Source: Panaeolus papilionaceus (taxonomy: Eukaryota > Basidiomycota > Agaricomycetes > Agaricales). From it: a stretch of DNA of 64,000 bases. The translations under genes were made by a program, and so were the position numbers. Location of the stretch: assembly GCA_015501605.1 (NCBI GenBank), contig JADNRZ010000028.1, positions 372,001-436,000 on the forward strand. The letters run 5' to 3'. The notes below the pieces were generated by a model. That model saw only the letters and a program-made list of their open reading frames with translations, did no database searches and was not told the DNA's origin. Numbering within the stretch: position 1 is the first letter of the stretch; every line of letters starts with the position of its first letter. This document shows positions 23,072-34,978 of this stretch, piece after piece.

Positions 23072-25290
23072 TTACTGAGTATTTTTTTTTCGTAACCTGA
23101 GTCTTGAAGAGCTCCTCAAATGTTGCTCACTGTTAGCTGCTGGGGTGGGCGAACGCTCTGAAAATGGAGTTGGATATTTTTCTGCAGGACCACCGGATTT
23201 TGTTGTTTGACGAGTGGCCCGCCTGGGTTGAATAGACGAATCTGCGGCCGGTACATGCAGACCAGCAGCTCCCGCTTCACCATCGATCTGCGGAATTTCA
23301 GGCATAGAGGCTCTACACGATGCTTCGGCATTCGCATGCTCGTTGTCTTCTTGTGCTTCATCAACAGGCGTTCTCTTCTTGCGTTTCTGTTTTGGTCTCT
23401 TTTTTTTTGGCTTTTTCTGGGCACCGTCTTGCTGATCCTGGGACATGGCAGCAGGCGTAATTGCAGGTGTAGGCAACGTAGCGGCTGTTGCCCCATCGAC
23501 CTGCACTTCAGTAGGTTGTATATCAGCTCCTCCACATTCGCCTTGCTTGTCGGCTGCCACTCGCTCTCCAGTGGGTGAACACAAAATGGCAGGTTCACCA
23601 TCGGTTTGCGTGATTTCGTTGGTAGGTATTATATCGGCTCCTCCATCTCTGTCGACTTCCACTTGGACTTCACGCTCTCCAGCCTTCCCCCGCCGCTTTC
23701 GCTTGCCTTGCTTGCCTCTCATTACATTCGCAAACATAGGATTGTTCTCGGCTGCTGGAATCATCACGTCCTGTATCGTTTCTTCAGGGTATCGAGCCTG
23801 CACAATTGTGTTATGTATGCCATTATACACTGCTTGGAACCTGAAAGACTTTTCAGGCCCCAGGTCTTGCTGTCGTTTGAGTGTCTCAATGAAAAACTGC
23901 CGGAGTTGATTAGGGTTTGTCTGGCGGTACGCAGTAAATTTGAAGTCAGGGTATGTCGCCAGGGGCAAATATTGCGGATCAACATAATTTGACAATCCAT
24001 TGTTGTTGATCTGAGTCCAGGGAACAGATGCACAACTAGGATCATTGCTTGCAAGGCCTGGAAACAATTATGAAAATTAATACCCCAAATATGTTCTAGT
24101 ACATACGATAGTGAGCAAGCGTGAAGGCTTTCCATAGGTTCTCCTTAGTAGCACGATCCAGGTCAGCACAACCTTCAGGCAAAATTGGGTATCCAGTTGG
24201 AGTTGTCAACATGGATGTTACCGCGGCCGCTTTTGTCGTCGCTTCTTCGCCATGTCCGGCCGCTGCAATCCCGCCTGCTGTTATCATCTTCAGATCCCTG
24301 ACATATGCTGAAATCAGGGCCGCAAATGTGCTTATTTCCTCTGTATGCTTATCCTGGAATGACTGTGCGGTGATAAAACCATACGTCTGTGCAATATTTT
24401 CTGCCCTAGAATTATGTATCAGCGGCTGCACAAAATGCAAATTTGACACTTACAAGCCAAGATTCACTGATCCATCGGCCACCTCTGCAACATAAAATTG
24501 CACAGAGGCAATTCCAAGCTCCAGTTGTAGTAGGTGCTGCGCCTGCTTTAGTTGTGCCATTCCATGTTTGGCGAAATTTCTGCAAGCAGCCGATCACAAG
24601 TTAGCAAGCGGTCTCGTAAAGCGGCCGGTGAAATACCGTTTCTTGAGATCATCAGTATAACCCCTTTCTTTGACCAATTTTCTGGCATCTTCAAATTTTG
24701 CCCACTCTGATGGTGTAGACCTGTCATGAATGTTGCGGACTGCTGCATGCCTTTTCTTCATGACTTTTATGGAAGTAACTTCTGCCTCTGGACCTTCCTC
24801 TGCTTGAACAATCTTCTTGACTTCATTATACAACTGATCATAGTGGTAGTTGTAAAAGTAATCTGACATGGTGACTCGTAGGGTTGGAAGTTGGTAGAGT
24901 TGGTGCCTAGACTTCCAGTTCCTGGCTGTATATTCAGCAATTCTCTAAGAGAAATGATAAGGCAATGAAAAAAATAATGAAGTGGGAACTTACATCTGTC
25001 CAGATGCCAATGTTTTCTGGAGCAGTCCGACCAGTTGTGTCTGGGTTGTTATACCAATATGACAGAAGTGGTGGAAAGACATATTGTCTAAGATATGATG
25101 CTCTAGCATCCACATCCCGACCCAGGATATCTCGAAATCCAACTCTCCAAGGCCTAATAATGTTCAGCTCATCTGCTGTAAAGTATGCAGAATCTTTGCG
25201 AGCCATCCGTGGCTTTTGAACAGGCTCATCCAGACTGATCTGTAATCCCTGTCCATCTCCTGTATCTGCCCTTCGATAACCACGAGTCAT
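23072..25290 (-). CDS. Hypothetical protein of the KDZ cassette, five exons, 671 aa
   Basis: Function unknown. Exons on the minus strand, 25290-24994, 24944-24637, 24579-24454, 24405-24107 and 24057-23072, join exactly in frame to 671 residues. The N-terminal 450 residues look folded (aromatic-rich: FPPLLSYWYNN, MSDYFYNYHYDQLYNEVKK, FRFQAVYNGIHNTIVQARYPEE). The C-terminal third is disordered and strongly basic (GKQGKRKRRGKAGERE, KKPKKKRPKQKRKKR), suggesting nuclear location. It starts 138 bases from the transposase gene in the opposite direction, so the two probably share a promoter and are expressed together. An accessory role in transposition is possible but not shown. Confidence 0.75.
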
Positions 25291-25428
25291 AGCACATGTA
25301 ACAGTGTTAGATGATCAGAGATGATGTGTCTGATCGTGTTGAGAGGTGAGCATGACAAGTGTGACAATGTCACAATATGTATCCCTCACACCTGAAAACA
25401 GAACAGTGACACTTAGCATCTATCCATT
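25291..25428. promoter_or_regulatory. Bidirectional promoter of the KDZ transposase and its partner
   Basis: 138 bases between divergent start codons. It contains a 13 bp palindrome GTGACAATGTCAC at 25361-25373, a plausible operator. It lies in the longest CGGCCG-free gap of the element. Confidence 0.5.
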
Positions 25429-28400
25429 ATGAGTCAACACCCAAATGTCATACCCCTTGATACCAAAAAGAAAAGAAAGAAAAGGGAGGAGCATAATATT
25501 GTTGCTTCTATGCATCCATCCTCTTCTACACCTGGAAATGCATCCCAATCCCAATCCCAATCCCAGCCTTCTCATCCCAATGAACAGAAATACTACTTCC
25601 AACAACCTGGAAAAACCACACGTAGTGGGCGCCAGGAGCTTGATCTTAGCAAAATACAGAAACCCCCTAAGCCTAAACCCAAACCCAAACCTCCCATTAA
25701 TCCTGCTACTATGCCTTGGCCTCCACCAACCAACACACATACACATGGTGATGGTGTTCACACTCACGATTATCATGCTGCCACTCTTCCTGATGACAAC
25801 TGGCATGGAATGGGAGATCGCCCTGCCTTTCAAAGCAAGGTATTACCATATTAGATGTCAATCTGAAGAGCATTTTCCCCCATACTGACATCACAAATAC
25901 AGAACCAAGGTGACTACATCAAGGAGTTCATAGACCATGTTGGAGAAGCAATTCCGGCATACATTCATCATGAATATCTTCATCCTGATAACCAAATTTG
26001 TGGCCATTGTAAAGATGACACAACTACCAATTTTGCTATATGGCGTTGCAGAGATTGCTTTGTACCTCATGCTCTCTGTCGTGGCTGCATTCGCAAGCAG
26101 CATCTCCACAATCCTTTCCACAAGATTGAGTGCTGGACTGGCAATCATTTCCGAAGGGCTGCCCTGTGGGAAGTAGGACTTTATGTTGTTGCCCCTCATC
26201 AAGATCTTCAGAACTTGTGTGGATCATTGAAAAACATGGTTGCAGTGGAGGAACAGAAGCAAAGAACAATTGACGAAGAACAACAAAAAGAGATTGCCAT
26301 TCATGTGTTCCCAATTGGTGAGTTTCTGAATTTCTGTGTAGTTCTCATCTAACTTTTGAACAGGCTTTCCAATGGATGGAGTGTCAGAATCTGGTCACGT
26401 AAGTATTGAAGCGGCCGCTCCAGCTGCTTTCAATGATTTACAAGATTGCACTCATCACTCTTGACAGGATGCCAAGTCAGGCAGCGCAGATCAACCGGCT
26501 GCCCCAGCTGCGCATGAAACGGACCAATATGCTAACAAAGTCAACCTGGCCGCCCCGGCTGCTCTCCGCAATATCTCCATGCCTGGCACTGCCAAGGTTG
26601 CAACCGAGGCTTCTTTGAAGGGCAAGCAAAGGGAGGTGCAGCAGGAAGACTATGAACGGACGGAAGCACAGGAACAAGCCGATGAGGACCAGGAGGGGAT
26701 CAATGACACAGAGGACGGAATGGAAGTTGATGTCACCCTTGAAGCTGAAATTCATGCAGACATCGAGTTCGACAAGAAAATGGAGCAGGCGTATCGAGCG
26801 CACGGCCTCAAAAATTATATCCGGCCGGAGGAGTTTCTCTACCAGCATGCGGCTGCTTTTGAGGGCCAACAAGCATCCAAGGTTGAAGTCATTGATCCTG
26901 ATGTTCGTCAACCATCTGGCTTGATGCGAGTTGCCCACACAAACGGCTACCACCGAATCAATTTTCTGCGGTGCTCGTGTCAAGGAGAGTCTAAAACATT
27001 TGGAGACTTTGTTGCAGCTGGTTTCATGCCAGCAAGCTTCTCTCAGGTCAATACACTTTTCACCAGGCAGCTGTTGGACTTTGCACGACTTGCCAATTTG
27101 GAGCTTGCAGCATCTGTGTACCAGATACATCAATTACTGGTTAGACAAACGCAGCCGCTGGGCTACATTCTTGCAGATGACTTGTATCACTTGCTACGTC
27201 GGATGCTTCGACTGGATCGTTGGATGAAGAAGCTTAAATGGGCGGGATTCGGCCACTTGACGCAAGATCCTTTAAAACCGGCCGCTGGACAGTTATCCAA
27301 CTTCTGTGCAGCATGCCCTCAGCCTGGCATTAACTTGCCAGCAGATTGGAAGAGCGATAAAAACCAGGTAGTCTACAGCCGCTCATTTGTTGCAGATGGG
27401 AACTTCAAGGCAGATCACATTTCGGCTGCAACGCGAGCAGATGAGACACCATTGTATGATGGTGGAGGCATGATGCCTCACTCTGACGCTTACAAGAATC
27501 ACATTGAAAAGGCAACAGAGACCCGCATGGTAAGCTTGGAGGGTTGTCTGGGTTGACAAGCTTCTAATTATTGGAACAGAAAGCACCATGTGAAAACACG
27601 TTCCGAGCCATTGAAGCATCCTTGACAGCAAGCAAAGTCTGTGATGTGACGGGTGTTGTTGGCATTGCATGCGCCCGCCATGGCATTTACTGTCCTAATG
27701 GGCTTGTGGATCTCTACAAGGGAGAACAGCAAAAAAATGTTGATTATGCCTTTGTTCAGGCTCTAGTTCGAACCAACGTTGATGTCAAGCAGCGTGTCAC
27801 AATTTTGTACGACATTGCTTGCCAGTATTCTATTCACCTACGGGCGCGAATTGACGGGATGCTGGCTGAGCATGGTCTGGAGCTTTTGGAAATCGACCGG
27901 GCAATTGGATTGTTCCATATCCATGCCCACAAGGACAAGTGCTATTTCAGATATTCTCCATCGTTTATTCCAGGGCTTGGCATTGTTGATGGAGAAATCA
28001 TGGAAACCAACTGGTCTGTTCTCAACAAACATTCCCGGGCACTCCGTACTGGACACCAGGTGGGTCGAGTGGAAGGGTTGGATGACTACACCAGCGACTT
28101 GAACTACAAACGGACGCTGCAAATGCCCGAGACCCTACGGAAGAAGTATTCGCTTGCTAAGACAATGTCAGCCGAACATAAGCTGGTCTTTGCAGAGGTC
28201 AGCCAAAAATGTCACCAGCATGTTCAGGCGTGGACGGCTGCTATCGAGGAGGCAGAGTCAAAGCGCTTGGAGGAACCAGCTGTCATGGATATTTATGGTG
28301 CAGATTCCAACAAGATGAAGCTTTCGCCACCGGCCGCTCTGCCTGCCAGTGCTAGCTCGGATCTTCAAGAGTATCTCAACTTTGCATTCATTGTTGAGGA

Positions 28401-29458
28401 TGCTCAGTAGGTGGTACCTGATCTATATCATGTTTGTGCACTGAAACATGGTTCTTCGTGCAGATCCCAGGTGGTGGAAATTGCGCAGAGAGCAACAAAA
28501 GACAACACGGGCGTTGAAGCAGAAAAGCTTGAAGCGGAACGCGAAAAGTTGCGCACAATGCTAGGCAAGCTACAGATTCTTGAAGCCAAGGGTGGAGTCC
28601 TCTATGAAGCAGCACCGGCCGATCTCCCACCTCCCAGTGTCACCGACGGCCTTCCAGAGCACAAAACTCTGTTCCTTCCTTCCAACAAAAATGTAAATGC
28701 TCAACAGACTTCAGTTGAGTGTGCTTGCCGAGTTCAACACCTTCAGAGTCTCTTGAAAGGCATTCGTGATCTTGTTGTTGAGCGCTCCCTCAAGTTTTCG
28801 CATGTCATGCAAAACAAGCCATCAAGTGGAGTCAAGACACGTTCGCAAGCGAAGACACAGCAGTTGGAAACACGCGTCAAAGTAATGGCACAATTGTACA
28901 GAAACAGCCGCAACAAACTTCTCAAGCTTAATCCGGATCATCATACCCTGCACATATTCCAGGAATTGAACGACAAAGATGTTCAAGCAAGTAGCCTGAT
29001 GGTCAGTGGGAATTCCACTAGTTCACGTGGGATTTCAAAAGCTTTGTCTTGGATATGGCGTTCGCGGCTGCTAGCACGTGCACCCGATCAGCTTGGACAG
29101 GAAGATCGGAATTCATTGGACTCGGTTGCTACGGAAGAATGTAGGTTCTTCGTTTACATGTTCATAGAACCCATCTCATGGTCAAAATTGATCAGTTTTG
29201 CGCGTGCATTGGCTGCGTGCACGGGCACTGTGCCAACGCTGGGAGGAAGAGGTTGAGTTAGTCACACATGAAATGGCTTGGGTTGTGCGATATTTTTTGT
29301 ATCGTGCAGAGGGTTGGAAGCGGGCGGCTCTTGATCCAAAAACATCCAAACCGGCCGGTTGCTATGCATACCGCCAACAGCATGCTTGTTTGCGGATTGC
29401 AACTCATGCAGACATGATCTTTAAAACAGTCAATTCTCAATACCAGTCACCAATGTAG
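25429..29458 (+). CDS. KDZ transposase (CxC2, WIW motif), intact, seven exons, 1,229 aa
   Basis: DDE transposase expected to cut and paste the 14.5 kb element. Exons 25429-25839, 25903-26317, 26364-26398, 26468-27529, 27580-28406, 28464-29140 and 29196-29458 join in frame to 1,229 residues with no stop. Order: a low-complexity N-terminus (QSQSQSQ, KPKPKPKP); the CxC2 zinc cluster around residues 168-215 (CGHC, CRDC, CRGC, HNPFHKIECWTG); an acidic linker; then the catalytic core with D596 (VADGNFK), D719 (LYDIACQY) and E783 (IMETNW); a coiled-coil Glu/Lys/Leu helix; SWIW near 1112; and the conserved HWLRARALCQRWEEEV helix near the end. An apparent early stop at 28408 is inside the intron starting GTAGGT. 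The second exon-exon junction depends on a 35 base microexon. It has the fewest defects of the three KDZ transposase genes here. Confidence 0.92.
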
Positions 29459-29663
29459 CCACAATCATGTAAAAAACATTCAAATCATCAAATATATTCT
29501 TTAAGCAAAGCAATATGTAAAAGTGTGCGAGGGAGACTACATGTATCAAAAAAAACCTAAAAAGTTAGAAGTCAGCTTGCGACACTCAAACACAACAAAA
29601 TGATATGAAAGCACCTGAAAACCAAAGATGATGGCGTATATAAAATGCATGATCGACCGGCCG
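29459..29663. other. Short intergenic spacer between convergent cassette genes
   Basis: AT-rich 3' flank shared by the transposase and the minus-strand gene ending at 29664. One CGGCCG lies immediately beside the latter's stop codon. Confidence 0.5.
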
Positions 29664-31618
29664 CTACTTGCCCAGGAGGGCATTTGCAAATCCATCGTCC
29701 TCGTCCTCCTCGTCCTCATCCTCTTCCTCCTCATCATCTTCCTCATCGTCCTGGTCGTCCTCATCCCCTCCATCTTCCTCGTTGTCGATTCCCTTATCCA
29801 GAAGTGCCATCTCGACATCCTGCTGGACGACTGGTTGACCGGCCGCTCGGTTAGTCGCCTGCACCAATGCCTGGGCAAACGAATTATCATCCTCTTCCTC
29901 CTCACTCTCATCGTCCTGCTCGCCCACTGGTTGTGGTGGAGCCTGCGCGGGTGCCCGGTAAGTCGCCTGAACGGCTGCAGCAAGGGCTGGTTTCAGCGAC
30001 ATTTTGGTTACGGCGAGGGCAGAAGCGAGGCCACCATCCGACTCCTCGTCATCGTCCAAAATTATGGGTGTGTCGGCAGTCCCAAGATGGGGGGGCATGC
30101 TCGACGCGAGGACCGCAAGCCCCCCATCGGATTCGGTGTCGTCATCCCCCTCCATATCATCATCTTCATCTGACTGATCAATATCGTCCATAATTTTCTT
30201 CAACCTGTCAGACCCATACTGCACAGAATCGGCCCAGTTTGGTTCTCCTATTTGCAAGGGTTATGGATTTTGATCATTATGACACAAAAACGCTCACTGG
30301 ATGTCACCGGCTGCTCATCTGACTTCTTGTCCTTCTTGGTAACTGATGCATTTGCAGATCCGGTCGGCTGCTCATTGCGCATGCGGCTCGAAGCAATTGA
30401 TGGCTTCTGTGCTCGACGAACCCCAGAGGCGGACCTCCACGCTGAGAGCGATTCCATAGGGCGTTCGGTGACAGCATCGGGTGCAGGAAGTGGCCTTCGA
30501 GCGCCCGCAAGGCTGATTGGTTTGTTGATGATGGGCGGCAAGGACTCCATGCGTGCCTGGTCAGGATGCAGACCATCAGCAGGACTGGAGTAAGGTGACT
30601 CGACGTCCTGGCCATCTCTGGCAAGACTATTTCGCATGTGCAAGAGCCTGCTTTCAATGTCGAGGCCCTCATACCTTCGCCTTGTTTCCTCCCGGTTGTA
30701 TACGTTGTCCATGCAACCGAGAATGTCGATGCCTGGAGCCGGAACCTCTGCGGGGTTGGTACTTGCCCATCGCCTGCCACGAACTCCAACGTAGAGGTCA
30801 TTCCAGTTGTCCCAATCAGCAGCCAAACAGGTTGTTCCGACATCGGGTCGTTGGGGCATTTTCCACTGTGAACGGCGGCTGGTATGGGGATAGTCGCCCT
30901 CAGTCAAGGCCGCGTGCTCTGCCATTTTGAAAGCTGCATACGATTCCCAGAACTGCGCCATGGCATCAAATAAATTGTGATCTGATATGAAGGTGGTCTT
31001 GTTGATGGGGTCGAGCGGCCGGTCGATGTTAAAATCAGCGTCCATCCACCACGCGTCCACCCACTCCACATTTTCTGTAAGCCATGCACAGAAAATAGTG
31101 TGGTCGAACAGGCGATCATCGATGCTGACTGGAAGATCTTCTTTCGAAGCAATGCCAAATGCCGAAGACAAATACGTTATGATTGGGGGGATGTCCAGCT
31201 TATGAGACCAACCGGAAGCGGCCGCAAGTCCAATATATCCCAAAAAATAACGCTTGGTATTCATCAGATAAGAAAGATATGAATCAGTATCATGAAGAGC
31301 ACTCACCAATTCATGCAGCAAACCTGTCTGGATCCAGGTAAGCCGTCTCATGCTCTCCCCAACATGTACCACGCGAGCGTAGTCCATTCCATGTTGCAAA
31401 ATCTGAGTCAAACGGAAGCCGGCATAGATAACAATATTTTGAACTTTGAAATCGTCCTCCAACTCTCCATTGCTCTTGAAATTATCCAGCAGTTTGTCAT
31501 TCTTGGTGTGAGTAAACATAGTATAAAAGGGAGACTGCAAAGAAAATGCAAGATCTTTTGTGAGGGATGTGTTATTGAGGAAGGATTGAGGATTTTTGGA
31601 GGGTGCAGCGTCAGTCAT
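29664..31618 (-). CDS. Hypothetical protein of the KDZ cassette with acidic tail, two exons, 634 aa
   Basis: Function unknown. Exons 31618-30298 and 30247-29664 join in frame to 634 residues; the intron is 50 bases. The start MTDAAPSKNPQSFLNNTSL at 31618 is preferred over the upstream Met at 31648, from the context of similar agaric proteins as I remember them. The first ~250 residues are a helical, presumably folded region (DDFKVQNIVIYAGFRLTQIL, YLMNTKRYFLGYIGLAAASG). The middle is Arg/Pro-rich and disordered. The end is a long Asp/Glu run (EEDDEEEEDEDEEDEDDG). No catalytic motif was recognised. It is convergent with the transposase, and its uninterrupted frame suggests it is still under use within the element. 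Confidence 0.75.
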
Positions 31619-32889
31619 GATGGTTATGTGCAGCGATCTGTGGATCAATCATCAATGGTGAGTGAACACAAAAGATGATCCAAATGAAGTAGTATATCCC
31701 AGGATCATTACTTCACGATTGGTAGTAGCCAGAAGTTCACTCGGCTGCTATCTCGCATTTGTCATGATCGGCTGGGCTCTGGGTGTACGAAGTCGGCCGT
31801 TGGCACACAAACGAAGCTGTGTGTATTTCCAGTTTTCAATGGCTGCACAAAAGGACGACGGCAGTATCGGCTGCGTTCAGAGAGCGGAAGCTGCTTAATT
31901 GTCAGGCGGGGCACCGGTTGCTGGCTTGCGAAGAGGACTGAGAAATCGGCTCCTACAATTCCAACGGCCGCTCTGAATGACACTCGGGTGCTACTGCACC
32001 CACGGAGGGGCTATCAGCTCCTCATGCGTTCATCATTATTATTGTTTCATTTTAAATCATAATTCTAAAATCAAACAGACAACGCCTGTACGCCTACCCA
32101 GCCCCTACCCATAAGCTCGACCCAACCCGCTCAACCCCGCCTGCTACCTGCCATCCGCCTGCTCGTAACCCACCCACTCACCCGCCTGCTCGCTGTCCAG
32201 CTAACCCCTATCCCCTGTGCTTGCGCTTGGTGCTACCCACCCACTCATCCGCCTGCTCGCTTTCCACCCTTCTGTGCTTGCGGTTGGTTCGGCTGCTGAA
32301 CTACTCGGCTGCTTGCTGATCATGTACCACCAACTTCGCCTGCTATGCCTAACAACCACTGCTCGTCTGTTATTCACTGTTCCCACTCACCCGCCTGCTC
32401 GCTGCCTATCTACCACCCGCTACCTACACACCACCCGCTACCTACCCACTTCCCGCAACCTACCCACTTCCCGCAACCTACCCACCTACCACCCACCCGT
32501 TACCTACTACCCACCACCCGCCTGCTTGCTACCCACCTGCTATCTACCCATCAGCCACCCAACTACCACCCGCCTGCTCGCTACCCACCCGCTACCTACC
32601 CACCTACCACCCACCCACTACCTACCCACCTACCTAACTACCCCCACCCGCCTGCTCGCTGCCCACCCGCTACCACCCACCGCGCTGCCCACCTGCTACC
32701 TACCCACCTGCCACGCAACTACCACCCGCTACCACCCACCCACTACCTACCCACCACCCGCTGCCTACCCTCCCTACCCACCTACCACCCAACTGCACAA
32801 TTCCACGGATTCCATAGACCCAACTCAGTTCTTGCCTTTTCATAATTCCATGGATTAACTCAGTTCTTGATGCATAGCTTACCTATGTG
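31619..32889. repeat. Right inverted repeat of the 14.5 kb element (inner limit ~31740)
   Basis: Counterpart of the left arm. It holds the diverged block near 31880-32030, the CCCACCTACC-type minisatellite at about 32110-32810, and the outermost ~90 bp almost identical to the left end. There is no gene; the Pro/Thr-rich frames are repeat artefacts. Confidence 0.75.
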
Positions 32890-34308
32890 GCATACCAACA
32901 ATTGAACTGGAGGCGATTTCTGATTTATCGCCCCTTACATCCCTCGACTCGTCCCCTGCCAACAGCCCATCCACACCGACAATTGAACTAGAAACCATCA
33001 CAGAACGGAGGCCTAACACACCCCAGCTACACCCTCCCCCTCCTGAAAATCAACCACTCAGTGCCAAGCAAAGGCGCAAAACCATGAAGAAGGAGAAGAG
33101 CCACGCCAATTGGCGTAAACAACGCGCCATGGCAAAGCAGTCATCAGACTGCACCCCGTCGCGTCCGAACGCTGAGCAGAAGCACCTGTTTGCTCACCCA
33201 TCGACCTTTTCGTCATGTGATTCCGCCTCTCTCAAGACAACCAAAGGAAGCTATATCGCAGGCCGATCCCCACACGAAACCAAAAAAGAATACTCGCTGG
33301 ATGATCTCGTTGGTCCCTCATCTTCCTTTAAATTCCGACTACATCAGTGGGATGGCAGGTTCGTCTCCTGTAGAGCTTATAAACCATCATCTAACCCTAC
33401 CTCACACAGCACCCCTACACCCATTGTAGACAGAGAAGGGCGCGTTATTGGGGTCCTCGCAGGAAAACCAGACGATGGCAAATGGGATCAGCTCATGGTT
33501 CAAGCAGCCCAATTGCTGCAGGACGCCAGGCCGCGATGTACGGAGTCGCTGAGTGGTAAGGAAACCCGCCATCGACGGGGTAGATTCAGCTGCCTTAGGG
33601 ATGGGGTTTCACATGGTGGGGGGCAGACACAGCCAGGAAACCTACGGAGTAGTTCGAGGGATGAGGAGCTGTTATTGGAGTTGAACTCCGCAGAGCCTTT
33701 CAAGCGCATTGCATGCTTCTCTTCCAGTAAGTTGAATTCCACACTCCGCTTCTCCATCTGACTGCGTTCAAGGTATCTTTGCCACCTGGGCTCCAAAACT
33801 ACATGAATATTACCGACTCACGAAGGAGAAGCTCAAAGCCCGATACCCATCTCTTCAGTGGCCTTTTACTGGCAGTGTGTTCAGCGCTGTTAGTTACAAC
33901 CTTGGCCCCGCCACCATCTGCTTTCCCCATACCAACTCTGCCAATCTTCCCTTTGGCTGGTGTTCTCTGACCGCACTCGGTTCCTTTGATCACACCAAGG
34001 GTGGCCATCTTGTCCTCTGGGAATGCAGCATTGTCATACAATTTCCTTCAGGCTCCACCATTCTCTTCCCCTCCGCCCTCATCACACATTCCAATACAAC
34101 CATCTCTGCTCATGAAAGCCGCTTCTCCATGACGAAATACACCGCTGGGGGTATTTTTAGATGGGTTGACTTTGGTTTTCGAACGAAGAAAGCCTACATG
34201 GCATCCATACCCAAAGCTGAGATGCCCATGGTCTTGCAATGGTTAGATGATAGGTGGTCTTGGGGTTTGTCCCTGCTTCGTGTACTACCTGGTTGTATAT
34301 CAAAGTAA
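32890..34308 (+). pseudogene. TET/JBP-type 2OG-Fe(II) dioxygenase, 5'-truncated, HxD changed to HxN
   Basis: Family member of the fungal TET/JBP-like nucleic-acid dioxygenases, some of which oxidise 5-methylcytosine. The frame is open from the transposon edge at 32890 without any ATG until 33084, so the 5' end is missing. Exons 32890-33726 and 33773-34308. Family landmarks in order: GVSHGGGQTQPGNL, FKRIACF, ATWAPKLHEYY, NLPFGWCSLTALGSFD, KGGHLVLWEC, FPSGSTILFPSALITHSN, RFSMTKYTAGGIFRWV. The distal His (codon 34087-34089) and the 2OG-binding Arg (34120-34122) are present, but the first iron motif reads HTN (Asn codon 33934-33936) where relatives as I remember them have HxD. Probably inactive for both reasons; the remaining frame is clean. 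Confidence 0.85.
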
Positions 34309-34978
34309 TCAACGATTCAATATAATATTTACACAATAATGTTTGATTTTAAAGAATGATCAAAAGTCTTGATTACATGAAAAAAAATGGATGAATTAAA
34401 AACAGAAACGGTCAAGTACCATAGGACTTGAGAACAGCACTTGAATCTGGATCAGACGTGGTGCAGCTTGATATTGAGTGGTGATTTCGGGATATACCAA
34501 AAATGGGTATGTTCGTTTTGCAGTTTATGCATTTAATACACACTTTTTGGAGATGAAATTCCGTCTGTGATATTATGGAGCAAAAATGAACATACTTTAC
34601 CAGAGTTACACAAGAGTCGAGACTGCACTGGTCTCAAACCATACCACTCAGTTTGTGTGTGCATCAACATCGAAACACTCATCACGCCCTATTCAGTCAC
34701 CACAATCCTTGCAACATGGGTCTTAAGTTGATGTTCTCTACTTACATGCTCACAAGGTATGTCTTAATTACTCTTCAAATATTATATATTCATGAATTTT
34801 GGACCTTGTACATAGCAGTGATAAGAGTGGAAGGGCATTCCTTCAAGTTGAGCATTGCCCTTATCTGGATAATTACAATTACAAACAATACCCCAAGTCC
34901 TTCGGCCTATTCTTAGATAAAGCAGCGACTCTTACTCTCACATCAACTTGAATCATCTTTGACCTGTACCATTGATCA
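34309..34978. other. AT-rich intergenic, no gene seen
   Basis: 3' flank of the dioxygenase gene and leader of the next small gene. The 87-codon frame at 34653 has no supporting features. Confidence 0.45.

Larger units (their letters stand above)
19543..31970. repeat. Dispersed CGGCCG hexamers across the 14.5 kb element
   Basis: By hand I count about 31 CGGCCG sites, for example 19543, 20253, 21316, 21682, 21910, 22162, 22919, 23245, 24234, 24622, 26412, 27279, 28331, 29352, 29658, 31016, 31219 and 31965. I find only one in the remaining ~51 kb (near 50446). They fall in exons, introns (26412), 3' flanks (22919, 29658) and terminal regions (19543, 31965), so protein-coding constraint does not explain them. 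Common contexts are AGCGGCCGCT and ACCGGCCG. The widest gap (24627-26412) covers the divergent promoter. Confidence 0.8.
18408..32889. mobile_element. 14.5 kb nested KDZ element with four intact genes
   Basis: Long inverted repeats face each other. The left end CACATAGGTAAGCTATGC (18408) is matched by its complement ending at 32889, and similarity continues inward for about 1.2-1.3 kb with decreasing identity. Between them lie a Zn(II)2Cys6 protein (plus), an unknown protein (minus), a complete KDZ transposase (plus) and another unknown protein (minus). No stop or frameshift was found in any of the four. A convincing target duplication was not found: ACCAAC occurs near both edges (18401-18406 and 32894-32899), but offset. 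It interrupts the TET/JBP-type gene of the surrounding element. Confidence 0.85.

Noticed and set aside
28408..28410. Apparent stop codon in the intact KDZ transposase
   Set aside because: Lies in a GTAGGT...GTGCAG intron; splicing at 28406/28464 keeps the frame into the WIW region.
31100..31220. Dense GCGGCCGC considered as cloning or vector artefact (NotI sites)
   Set aside because: The sites occur throughout native exons and introns of the element in varied contexts (ACCGGCCG, CGGCCGGT), not as linkers.
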